A DNA stretch of 64,000 nt, taken from the NCBI GenBank assembly GCA_014529385.2, contig CM043947.1:97002036-97066035 (forward strand), read 5' to 3'. Source of the DNA: Adiantum capillus-veneris (lineage: Eukaryota > Streptophyta > Polypodiopsida > Polypodiales > Pteridaceae). Below, piece after piece: positions 11,701-22,342 of the stretch. Numbering within the stretch: the stretch's first letter is position 1; each line of letters begins with the position of its first letter. A program made the position numbers and the translations under genes. The notes beneath the pieces were generated by a model. That model saw nothing but the letters and a program-made list of their open reading frames with translations, was not told the origin of the DNA and ran no database searches.

Positions 11701-12470
11701 AGGGCGCCTACATGGACACCATGGTATCCATATGGCCCTAGGGCAATAGGATCTCTTATTACAATATGTGGCAACCTATGGCATTGGACCCTATACATTG
11801 AAACCCTATGAAATAGGCCCATATGATCGCTCATTAGAACATAGGAAAAAATATTTCTCTAGGGCTAGAGTGTGACCTAGGCTCAATGCAAAATCTCTAA
11901 ATGAGAATTTAGGCCGTTCAATGGCACCTACATGGGCACCTTGGAAGCCCTATGAACCTAGGACCATAGGATCTCTCATTGGAATAGAGGACAACATATG
12001 GACCTTGAGCTTGTACATTGGTACCCTATGGCCCTAAGGCCATAGGATCTCTCATTAGAATAGAGGGAAACCTATAGTCTACCTATGATCAACATCGCGT
12101 GTCCGAGAAAACATAGTGAGAGTCCTATGTCCCTAGGGACATAGAGTGCCAATATAGAGGTGAAAAAACATGATCTTGCGGTCCTTCATGTTTAGAACAA
12201 AGCACATTATGGTCATAGGGTCATATATAAAACACCCTATTATTGTAAGTTTAAATGTTGCCAATGTAGAGGGTCTAATGGGTATAAGGTACCCTATGGT
12301 CCCAAGACTATATATTTTTTGTCTATTTTTAATTACCTACAAAATAAAAATCCTTATGGACCTAAGACCATAGAAGACATATTTTAACCTCCAAAGCAGT
12401 CTTCAAGATACCTACGAATTTCACCCTATGACCCTTATGCCATAGGGTAAAATGTATTCTCCTTGAAGAA
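8740..12470. repeat. Degenerate array of units built on the palindrome TATGGCCCTAGGGCCATA
   Basis: Dozens of variants of an 18-22 bp near-perfect palindrome. Clear copies are at 9722-9744, 10256-10276, 10462-10483, 10943-10964, 11107-11128, 11403-11424, 11547-11568, 11586-11607, 12025-12046 and 12124-12144. From about 10200 the copies sit in a higher-order unit. One sub-unit is the palindrome followed by GATCTCTCATTAGAATAGAG. Another runs CTATGGCCCTTGAGCTTATA then CATTGG. A longer one carries GGCCTAGGTGTCAATGTAAA and TTTAGGCCATTCAAGGGCAC. The last segment recurs near 10218, 10568, 10904, 11082, 11291, 11508, 11690 and 11912, giving spacings of roughly 180-220 or 340-350 bases. From 8740 to 10200 only the palindromes remain clear. 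Open frames in it (for example 10648-11031) follow from the repeat and are not genes. Confidence 0.75.
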
Positions 12471-12659
12471 ACTTATTATTACACCTTGTAGTCAAAGTTG
12501 ACCATGCAACATAAGGCCCTTTAGGGTGGTCCTAGAGTTTCCACTACCTATATTGCAATGACATCTTGGTCTTATGAAATGTATTCTCAGATATCTATTA
12601 AGTTTATTTTGAGATAGCAAACTTTTCATTTGGATAATCTCTAATTTTCTTCCAAAAGT

Positions 12660-13085
12660 GTGAAAAAGCTTGCAATCCTTCAACACAATACTGTGATTGA
12701 CAAAGCTAGTGAACCTTTTGAGATTGAGGTTGGCGAAGTTTCACCTAAGATTGTTGTAACAAATGATTTTCAAGAAATCGAACCTTTTGAGAAAGAGTCT
12801 ATGGATTTCCATAGAAACCAAAGAGTTCTTGAAGAAGTTGACAAAAATCTACAAGTTCTTGAAGGTTAACCATTGCAACCATTGGAGAATAATTTGAACA
12901 TTGATGCTATGGAATTAGAAGATTCTATGGATCTCCATAGTAACCAAATATTTCTTGAATAAGTTTAAAAAAATCTACAAGTTCTTGAAGGTCAACCATT
13001 GCAACCATTGGAGAAGAATTTAAAGAGTGATGCTATGGGAGTAGAGGGTGATGCAAGTTCCAAAACATATAGAAGGTCAAAAGGA
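12660..13085 (+). pseudogene. Unrecognised acidic protein segment with a 42-residue tandem repeat
   Basis: The frame is Glu/Asp-rich. A 126-base unit occurs twice, starting near 12801 and 12927, encoding a block that begins SMDFHRNQ in the first copy and SMDLHSNQ in the second and continues into KNLQVLEG and QPLQPLE. The period is exactly 42 codons, so the repeat was made in a coding frame. A stop at 12867-12869 ends the first open stretch and further stops occur in the second copy, so the gene is decayed. No family is recognised. Confidence 0.35.
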
Positions 13086-13105
13086 GAATCCAGGATACAC
13101 ATGTA

Positions 13106-13680
13106 ATGGACATCATCAAGATTCTAGAGAAGGAGAATGAAGAAAATTTTCCATTCTTTATGATTTGGGGGAAAAACCAATGTCAATTATGTGAGGAATC
13201 AAGAATCACTCGCCCAGATAATCTAGGAGTAGAATCACTTTTCAAACCGTTGGCTATTGTATCAACAAAATTTGGGATTGCAAAAATAATGCTTCTAGTA
13301 GATGATGCACCATTAAAGGGATGTGTTAACCCTACATTGAATTGCATTTTTCAGCCATCAGTTGATGTTGATGAGGAGGACAATATATTCCTTGGGGATT
13401 TTCTTCCATATATTCAAGCTCTTCATCATGTCAATGAAATTCACACAATTAAAAGCTCTTATTTATCTGGACAAGCACCCATAGTGCAAGGACATGAACT
13501 TTAAAATCATGTTCACAAGGTTGTTGCAGAGTGGCAAGAGAAAAAATTGGTTTGTCTAGGGAAACCTACTCCACACGCAGACTATCAAAAGCTTTTTGTC
13601 CTCGTGATGATGAAAAGGGTGAAACATCTAGAAATAGTGGAGTGTCCACTTGAAGTTGGGACAAGAAAATTGTAATGGTT
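13106..13680 (+). pseudogene. Unrecognised coding-like sequence following the 42-residue repeat
   Basis: An open stretch of 132 codons to 13504, containing WGKNQCQLCEESRITRPDNL, KIMLLVDDAPLKGC and an acidic DVDEEDN segment. After one stop the same frame continues as coding-like sequence (KVVAEWQEKKLVCLGKPTPH) to about 13680. The CxxC pair could bind a metal, but this alone assigns no function. It directly follows the 42-residue repeat in another phase and may be the same decayed gene. Confidence 0.3.
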
Positions 13681-13689
13681 GATTGAGAA

Positions 13690-14319
13690 AAAGTGAGGCT
13701 TTTAAAGAGTATGAAATCTTTATCAGCCTTGAAAGGTATTGAAGCAATTATTTGCTTGCTCAAATATTGGGATACAAGAAGCCAACTATCAAAGTACATG
13801 AGGCCATGAACTTTATAAAACAATTAAAAGATTCAGTATAATCTCAAATAAATCTCCATTGAGGAGATGATCAAGTAGATTTTTGCAATATTGTGGAATC
13901 TACAAAAGCTCTTTATGTATTTTTTTGAGTGCTTATGCAAATTTGTCTTTCAATGTTATATGTAACTTTTGACTTTGACATTCCAAATGCTCAATTTTAG
14001 TTTATTTACAGATTCAAATGTTTGTTGTTTTACAATTGCATCCATTGCACCATCAAGGAAAATCTACATGGCCATAAGGCCATTTGTTATGTTATGAGTT
14101 TAGGGGATTTTCACTTTATAGTATTAACACCCCATGAACCTAACGCAATACCTTGGCTTATGTTCTTTCAGAAGATACTTACTAATTGTGGCTAAGAATA
14201 AGTGTCGTAAGATCCTAAGGTTTTTAACAAGGTACTTAAGATCCCTAAATAGATATCTTCAATAAAAAGCATGGGCCTTGTAAGGAAAATAATATTCTTT
14301 TTGACATTCTTAAAGTGCC
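13690..14319. other. Spacer without recognised features
   Basis: AT-rich sequence with short open frames in all phases. I see no repeat family, gene or element end. A tail of coding-like sequence from the preceding block may extend to about 13850. Confidence 0.4.
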
Positions 14320-15000
14320 TTTATGTTATTTAGAAATGGAATCTTATGGCCTTTGGGTCATAGAGATTCGTTTTTTCTTTGGCCACGCTTTAACAAAGTG
14401 TGGCCATATGAAGCCAAACCATTGGCACTCTATGATCCTATATATGGCCACACTAGTTTATCCAAAAAAAACTCAATGATCTTAAGGCCAAAGATTGTTA
14501 TATTAACTTCTACAAGACTTTTATTAATTGTAGTCATAGGAAGCTATGTAATTTGCACCTATGGCATTAGCATCCTATGACCATAAGGCCATAAGTTGGC
14601 ATACATTATTCCAAAAAGCACTTACCTTGTGTGGATTGAAATTAGAACCCTTTAGCCTTAATATCATGGGAGGCTATCTCTAAGCTACATAATGAAAATC
14701 ACAAGCCTCTTAATTGAAAACTAAAAAGAAAGGCATAACTCTCTTAGGCCACACTAAGGCTCCATCTATTGACAGAGGTAAAGGAGGATCTTATCCTTTC
14801 AAGGAGCATAAAAATATTTGAGAATTTTACAAAGATTTTATGTCATTTGGAATCACAGGACCCTATGATCCTAGGTCCAGAGGAAGACAATATATCCACA
14901 CCATATGGTATCATAACCCTACGAGCTTGAAGCCATAAGACAAAAATGTGCTCTAGTAAAAACGCACTAGAGGGTATCCTATGACCTCAAAGATATTAGG
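14320..15000. repeat. Scattered, decayed copies of the palindromic repeat
   Basis: Phrases such as ATGGCCTTTGGGTCATAGAG near 14345, CCTATGATCCTAGGTCCAGA near 14861 and CATCCTATGACCATAAGGCC near 14571 resemble the palindrome of the main array but are more diverged and irregularly spaced. This suggests the repeat domain once extended to about 15 kb. Confidence 0.35.
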
Positions 15001-16550
15001 TATTCTATTATTTGATTATTAGATGTCATTCTCGAGCGTGTTTTGAAAAAAGTTTTGCCATTATAATGTCATAAATTATAGGATTTTCTTGTCATATTAC
15101 ATCAAGTATCTCATTCAAAGTGGAACAATGAGTTGATAAGCTACTAGCTTCTTTCAAACAAAAGAAAAAATATCAATTAAGAAATAGCTTCAAAACATTG
15201 ATAAATTTTCAATTCATGAAGTGAATCCTATGTGAGTAGAAATCTCTCACTTAAGTAACATTGATATTATAATTTTTTAATGCTCCCATCATTTTTGTCT
15301 TAGTAATTGTTATATTTGAGGTGATGAAAACTACCATAATGATAATGACAATGGATAGTGCTACCAAAACGGTGTTTGTTGAGCACCCTCTATCTTGGAG
15401 ATACTATAATTCTTGCACTTAGTACTTTGTTGTACATGAAATAAAGACTATAAATGTTATGCTGGAAATCTTTGTGCACAACCCATACTTGGTGTAATCA
15501 ATTCATAGGCCTCTTATTAGTCACATCAACGGTGTTTCTAAACACCTTCTTTTTTGAGACACTACCTCTACAAGTTTTAAAGTATGTATTGAAGTTTTGA
15601 GGGACCATATCCAAAGCATGTATTGATGAAATTATGGCATGCTAATATATATTCTTTGGCACAAACATATATTTCTTGACACTAAATGACACTATAGGTT
15701 CCATAGATGACAAGTTATTGTCTTCGGGCCATACGATACTCCACAATATTATTTAGGTTGTTTAATTATGAGATGTTAATCTAGGTGTTGTACATACTGT
15801 AGTGTAGTTGATACTTCATAGTGTTTTAAAATTGGGACTAGCTATTTTTCGTATTTGAGATTTGTTGGTTATTCAAGCCTGATCCAGTTTTAATTGGTAG
15901 TCTACCTGTGGGCATATGCCCTTATGGCATGCAGATAAGCATGCAGTTGCAAGTCAAGTTTGCATGACAGCCTCTTTTGACTTTATATATATTGTAAGGT
16001 TTACACAGCAAAAATAATATACTATCATAGGGTGATTTTTTTGGCAATATCGTGTCGGACTCTCTTGCCATATTTCTCTATGTGTTGCATGCCATCTTTG
16101 CCATGGTGATCCTTCGATGCCATCCCCCTTAGCTCCAAATCCTATCAGATTAAGGTGACCAATTTTATGATAAGAGCTTTTGGTGCTCTTTGTGTCTAGA
16201 TATTATTTTTTGGTTGGAATAAACAATATATATGTTGCTTAGTAGAATCCATCTTCATGAGCTTTGATATATATTTTTAAGAGTTTCTTTGATACAACTC
16301 CTTTTGCAAAAATCTATATCAAAAGTCTTCTTATAAAAATTAAAATAGAAAAGTCAAATTTGGGTGCTAAAATCATGACATCTCCTCTAAATTAAGGAAA
16401 ATTGAGCTTAAAAATAGTAGAATAGCATGATCCTAATATGTTGATGTAGCATTTGGGAAACAATATTTTCCCATTATTTAAAGTGGTGTTGTATTGTCCT
16501 ATATGGGAGAGCACGAGGTCAAGTCAGATGTTATAGCAGTCCCATCATAG
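15001..16550. other. AT-rich spacer, no gene recognised
   Basis: All frames are interrupted frequently. A short perfect palindrome GGGCATATGCCC lies near 15912-15923 within a locally symmetric stretch (CATGCAGATAAGCATGC follows), but it is single and no function is evident. Confidence 0.4.
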
Positions 16551-16553
16551 AGA

Positions 16554-17310
16554 TTGACTTCCAACAAGGTCATCGATTCAAAAGGGTTAATAGATAATCT
16601 ATCTACCCCAGTCACCTGTATGATAACGTTAGCCGAGTTGCTTAGAATAAGACCAAAGATGTCGACTATTGTGGGTAAGTGCCTAGAGAAATTGGCATTA
16701 AAAACCCAACGACTCAAATCAAGGAATGTATCAAAGAGCTTGAAATGCCTCAGCTAAACACAAGACCGGTACCTCTTAACAAAGTAGGGGAGTACTACGA
16801 GGGAGAAGATAGGAACACCACTCTTCTTGTGGAGTTCCAAGGTGTAAAAACCATGGCAGTCCTTGACAGTGGAGCTAGTGTGGATACAAAGGAGCCAACT
16901 TGGCCAAAAACAAGTATGGATCCAGAAGACGAAGCTCTCTGATGAAAGATCACAAGATTCAACACCAAAAGGAAAACAATCAAAGTGTGCAAGAATGGCT
17001 AAGAAAATCACAAAGTCACAAGCTTTCATAACTCAAATTTGGGTTCTAAAGAAGTTGACTCAAGAACAAAGAGGTTAGGAGTTTATTTTGATTCTAGAAC
17101 GGTTAAAGTATTAACTCCCAAAGTCTAAATCCTGTCCTCAATCAAGCATAAAAGGGCTGAAGCAAAGACCGTTGCTGAGTCACACAAAGAAAAAGTGGAT
17201 CCCAAATAAGTCTCTTCAAACACAAACAAAGCATGGACAAGTATGGGTTCCCAAACGAGCAGCACCAATGAAACAACCGATAATATAAAAAAAGTGGATC
17301 CCAAAGGAAA
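16554..17310 (+). pseudogene. Gag C-terminal/protease remnant of element beta
   Basis: The first part reads ITLAELLRIRPKMSTIVGKC, then after a phase change NTTLLVEFQGVKTMAVLDSG with ASV following, the aspartic protease flap-and-triad region (D in LDSGAS is the catalytic residue in this family). Downstream of the triad the expected IATK/WEKWGK-like stretch is garbled (VDTKEPTW). Then come KKWIPN, VWVPKR and KKWIPK, interrupted by stops. The protease would cut the Gag polyprotein. Element delta carries the matching motif AILDSGVGVAIATK. Confidence 0.55.
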
Positions 17311-18450
17311 GTAGTAAAACTACTTTCACTGCACTACCACTTGAATTCTTTAAGTTCCTCGTACGGTTACAGTACATTTAGAAGAGACCACATTGCTCAC
17401 TTCACAACAACATGTTGTACAAGGCTTAAAAATCAGGAGATGAAGTGAATCCACAGGAAAAGCTTGGAATCAAAATAACTAGAGGCAACCAAAGAGGAAG
17501 TCCAAATCTCTCCACAACCTTTGATCAAGCAAACAATGCAGAAGCTTCAAAGGCCCTCACATTGCTTAGAATTGGAAGCCTCGATAGAAAATGCCGATAA
17601 GAAAACTAATTATATCCACATCTTGCATACCATAAAAGTTTTTCCATGCATTGACTGTGTATGCATAATAGGACTACATTACAAGGCCTACATAGGAACA
17701 ATTTTTAATTTCCCAAGCACAACACATACCCTTGGTGATACCCTATCATCGAGGAGGACTCCAAATAGGAGGGAGGAGGCATTCTAAATGTGGACCTAAT
17801 ATTATGAATATTAGAGGGAAATGTTTTGTGAGCTACATTGAGTTTTTGCATTTGATTGTGATTTTTTTTTTTGAAAATATTCAGAGTATATGCCCTCATA
17901 ATAGTGTTACATGAGGAGTACAAGGACAAAAGTCATACATGAGCCCCTAGGGACACGTGTACAATGTACATAGTGTTTAGAATTCTATTCAAATAATTTT
18001 TCTTTTTGTTGAGTTTATTTTTGGTTTTATTTAGTTTCTTTTTGAGATTTCCTTGAGAAAAACATGGGAAAATTCCATAATCTAGATGAAAAAAAGATTG
18101 AAGAGAAGAAGGTACTGGAAAATGGCAAAACTTCACAAGGTATGTCTCAAAATCCATATGCACAAGGCTATAATGTCAGAGGTAAGAATAGAATGTTGAT
18201 CAATATTCAACAACAATATGAGGCCAAAAAATGACTAAGAATGGTCATAGAACTCTGAGATGGCCTACAAGGACAAAGAAAGTTTGTGATGCAACTAAAT
18301 GAAAGCACCCATCACGTGTAAATTTGCCTATCAGACACTTCATGTAACTACAAGGACATGTACAAGAAGTAGATCTTTATACCATAAATCTTCTATCTTG
18401 TATGTGACTTAATGAAGCCTAACAAACAAAAGGGACTAATAGTACTAACA
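17311..18450 (+). other. Uncharacterised interior of element beta
   Basis: No domain recognised. A short frame near 18063 begins MGKFHNLDEKKIEEKKVLEN, is Lys-rich, and stops within about 60 codons. A T-rich run lies at 17862-17873. The region connects the protease remnant to the helicase copy without a visible element border, so both probably belong to the same insertion. Confidence 0.35.
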
Positions 18451-19460
<1,010 letters not shown>

Positions 19461-19569
19461 CTTGTTGTGGTTTGACAAAAGTACAAGCAGTTGAGCAAAA
19501 GACAAAAAAACAACAACAAAGAGTGCAACAACATTGACAATCAGGTCATGTCAAGGACGACATGAATTC

Positions 19570-19581
19570 AGAGGGGGGGAG
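19570..19581 (+). promoter_or_regulatory. Polypurine tract of element beta
   Basis: AGAGGGGGGGAG is immediately followed by TGTTGACCC, the start of an LTR. The form matches other plant polypurine tracts, including that of copia-2 at 53829-53837. Confidence 0.55.
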
Positions 19582-19714
19582 TGTTGACCCATGGGTTGAC
19601 ATTACGATGACATAACTCAATTTTTGTACCAAAGTTTTATTTTTTGATTACCATGCACCTAATTTTTTTTAGACGTGTTGATTCGAATATGCCCATTTGA
19701 GGGTGAGGGTGAGC
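19582..19714 (+). repeat. Start of the 3' LTR of element beta
   Basis: Begins TGTTGACCCATGGG after the polypurine tract. Its end cannot be fixed because the sequence runs into a ~400 bp tandem repeat that may itself be LTR-derived. No second copy is in the window. Confidence 0.4.
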
Positions 19715-20590
19715 CTGTATTGGCTCTATGGTTGGGGTGTGAGCATGATGTTTGCCCATTATGTATCTAGGAGTGAGTGATGCATCATGTTATGTGTACA
19801 TCATTTTCTCAATTTTATAATCAAGGATTTTTCTGAGGTCAACAATTCAAAATAAGAAAAGGAGTGTTATGTCCGTGGACATCAAGATGGGTACCTGCAG
19901 AATTTCCACCATTGTAAACCTGGCCCTTTGGTTATCAACTCCTATAAGTAGGACTTAAATCTCATTTGCGATCATGTTGTGTGATCATGTGACACTTGGA
20001 ATTTATGCCCTTGGAGACTCTATCCTCACACCCGTTTTGGTGTAGGCTCAGTGGTATGGGACATTGGCCCTTAAAGGAGATGCTAGCCCACTTATGGCAA
20101 GGCCCTAGGCTTGGGGGTGGGACGGTATTGGGAGGTGAGCCTGATGTCCACCCATTATGTTTATAGAGGTGGTTTAGGCTTGCATCGTGTTATGTGTGCA
20201 AGATTTTCCCGGTTTTATAGCTAAGAATATTGTTGAGGACAATGATTCAAAATAAGGGGAGAAGTGTTACATCCCAAGAAATCAAGATGGATGCTTGCAG
20301 TATGTTAACCAGTGTGAACATGGCCCTTTGGTTATGAACTCTTGTAAGTAGGACTTGAGTCTCATTTGCGATCATCTTATGTGATCACCACACTTGGACT
20401 CTACACCCGTCGTGGATCTATGCACACCTCCATACTAGTGTGGGCTTAGTGGTATGGGAAACTGGCCCTTGTGGTAGAGGCTAGCCCACTGGTTGTAGGC
20501 CCCAGTTCGAGGGATCTATGGTTGGGAGGCGAGCCTGATTTTCATCAATTACGTGTCTAGGAGTGAGATCGTCTTGCATCATGCCACTGT
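19715..20590 (+). repeat. ~400 bp tandem repeat, just over two copies, containing polypurine/LTR-start-like junctions
   Basis: Anchors recur at about 398-400 bases: ATCAAGATGG at 19881 and 20281, GTAGGCTCAGTGGTATGGGA at 20042 and its variant at 20440, and a GAGCCTGATG-like phrase near 19741, 20137 and 20531. Each full copy contains a purine run followed by TGTTA (AAGAAAAGGAGTGTTATG near 19856 and AAGGGGAGAAGTGTTACA near 20256), which looks like a retroelement polypurine tract joined to an LTR start. The unit may have arisen from a retroelement 3' end. Confidence 0.6.
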
Positions 20591-20699
20591 ATATCCCGTC
20601 TATATCGCTCTTTCTTACAGGGCATAAGCCATAAAGAATCCAAGTTTCTCCTTGACCATCTTTGCAACATTCTTTCACAACACCCACATTAGAATATCC

Positions 20700-22070
20700 C
20701 TATGCTACAAGGGTTCCAACAGTTTTTGAAGAAGAGGCGAAATGGATTGCTACTCGGCATTTGGTACAATGAAAGAAGAGAGAAATTTTAACTAGACTAG
20801 AGAAGGATTTGGTAGGCATGGAGGCTCTTCCATGGGTATTCTCCCTCACCAGTCATCACTTCTATGGAGGCATGGGATCAGTATGGATCACCTCTCTATA
20901 CAGTCTCATGGCAGCCACATCCTCTAGATCCATTGGAGCCATGCCCACACACATGTCCATTTTTTACTACCGTGATGTTAAAGAAATCCAGTGATAGGAT
21001 GAAGACCAAGAGAGCATATGATCATGATTTCCTAGTAGTAGAACATTTTACACATACCAAAGATCTTCTTGCAGAGCTTCTAGTGGTGACATTCAACCAT
21101 GCTATGTGTGAGGGCCTACGTGATACTTGGATTCTATCTAGTATTGTACCTATCTTCAAATCAAGGGGCCCTATGGAGCCTAAAATCTACAACACTATCA
21201 TGATGGCACACACATTGACATGGTTGTATGCATCCATCCTTGAGAAGCAGCTTAGTAGATATGAAAAGAGAGAGGGTGTATAGGCAGTAGATAATGCAAG
21301 TTCCAACATAGGTTTCTCTACTCTTGATCATAATCTAAAACTTAGATCCATTATTAAGGAGGGGAGATAATGTGCAAGATAGCTCTATTGGTACCCACTC
21401 TAGGGGGGTTCCTGATTTGGTTCACTCTACTATCAAGGTGAAAGAGGGTTTCTTGCTATCTCCTACATTATTTGGCATGTATGCGGATGACATTAATGAC
21501 TACATTGAGAGGGATGGTGATAGAGGATCACACTTGTCAAGGACATGGATCCCATTATTGCTATATGTTGATGATATTGTGTTGATTTTAACTCCCCGAA
21601 GGGGGTTCCGCGTCATTTAGATGATTTGTACACATTTTCCCATGACATTGGATTGCCTGTTAACCTAGGGAAAACCAAGGTTTTGGTTTTTTACACCACA
21701 CCACAATTTATAAGGAGGTCAGCACCCACATTTACATATCGTTAGGAGACAATGGAGTATATATATTCATATACCTATCTTGGGGTTGTCTTCAATGGGT
21801 CAGTGTTTTCATTGAGGAAAGAAAGACTAGATTGAAAAGAGATTATGTAGCCTTGAGAGTATTAGAGAAGATGTGTTTACAGGTTTAGTTTCAAGAACCT
21901 CAAACAGAGTTGTGCCTTTTTGACACTCTAGTTGCGTCAAGTATGATTTACGAGGTTCATATTTGGGGACCCTCAATGGGCCACCACCATGGCAGATCTG
22001 GCAGAATTCTTGGGGGTTCTCCTAGATATAGAAGTTACCACATTGGAAAGGGGAAGGGGGAACACACCCA
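20700..22070 (+). pseudogene. LINE (non-LTR retrotransposon) reverse transcriptase remnant
   Basis: Matches the reverse transcriptase of a plant LINE type in order. DRMKTKRAYDHDFLVVEHF lies near 20995 and LLAELLVVTFNHAMCEGL near 21070. The conserved finger motif SSIVPIFKSRGPMEPKIYN with TIM follows near 21145, then LYASILEKQLSRYEKREGV to 21283, then KEGFLLSPTLFGMYADDIND near 21443 and the catalytic motif LLLYVDDIVL near 21560 (YADD in most relatives). The 3' part LGKTKVL, YTYLGVVF and a trace of LFDTLV follow near 21668, 21770 and 21915. Part of the palm between 21290 and 21400 is missing or scrambled. Stops and phase changes are frequent. No endonuclease domain or poly(A) end was found. Confidence 0.7.
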
Positions 22071-22266
22071 AAACAAAAAATGTGCACCTCTCTACAGCAC
22101 AAGGTAAACACATCACCCCAATCTACTCGGATTTACTTTCAAAATTTGCAAAAATTCACCTCTACATGCTCTGTTTGCCACACCAATATGCACACACATG
22201 CTTTACAGAAGCTCCAACACCTGTTACATTGCCAAAACTTCAATTACACATGGCATACTTGCACGA

Positions 22267-22268
<2 letters not shown>

Positions 22269-22339
<71 letters not shown>
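22269..22339. repeat. (CT)n microsatellite, about 35 units
   Basis: An uninterrupted CT dinucleotide run of about 71 bases. Its purity implies recent expansion. It creates Ser/Leu and Arg/Glu runs in several frames that should not be taken as protein. Confidence 0.95.

Positions 22340-22342
<3 letters not shown>

Noticed and set aside
15912-15923. Perfect palindrome GGGCATATGCCC
   Set aside because: Single, short and without repeats nearby. Expected by chance in a window of this size with local symmetry.
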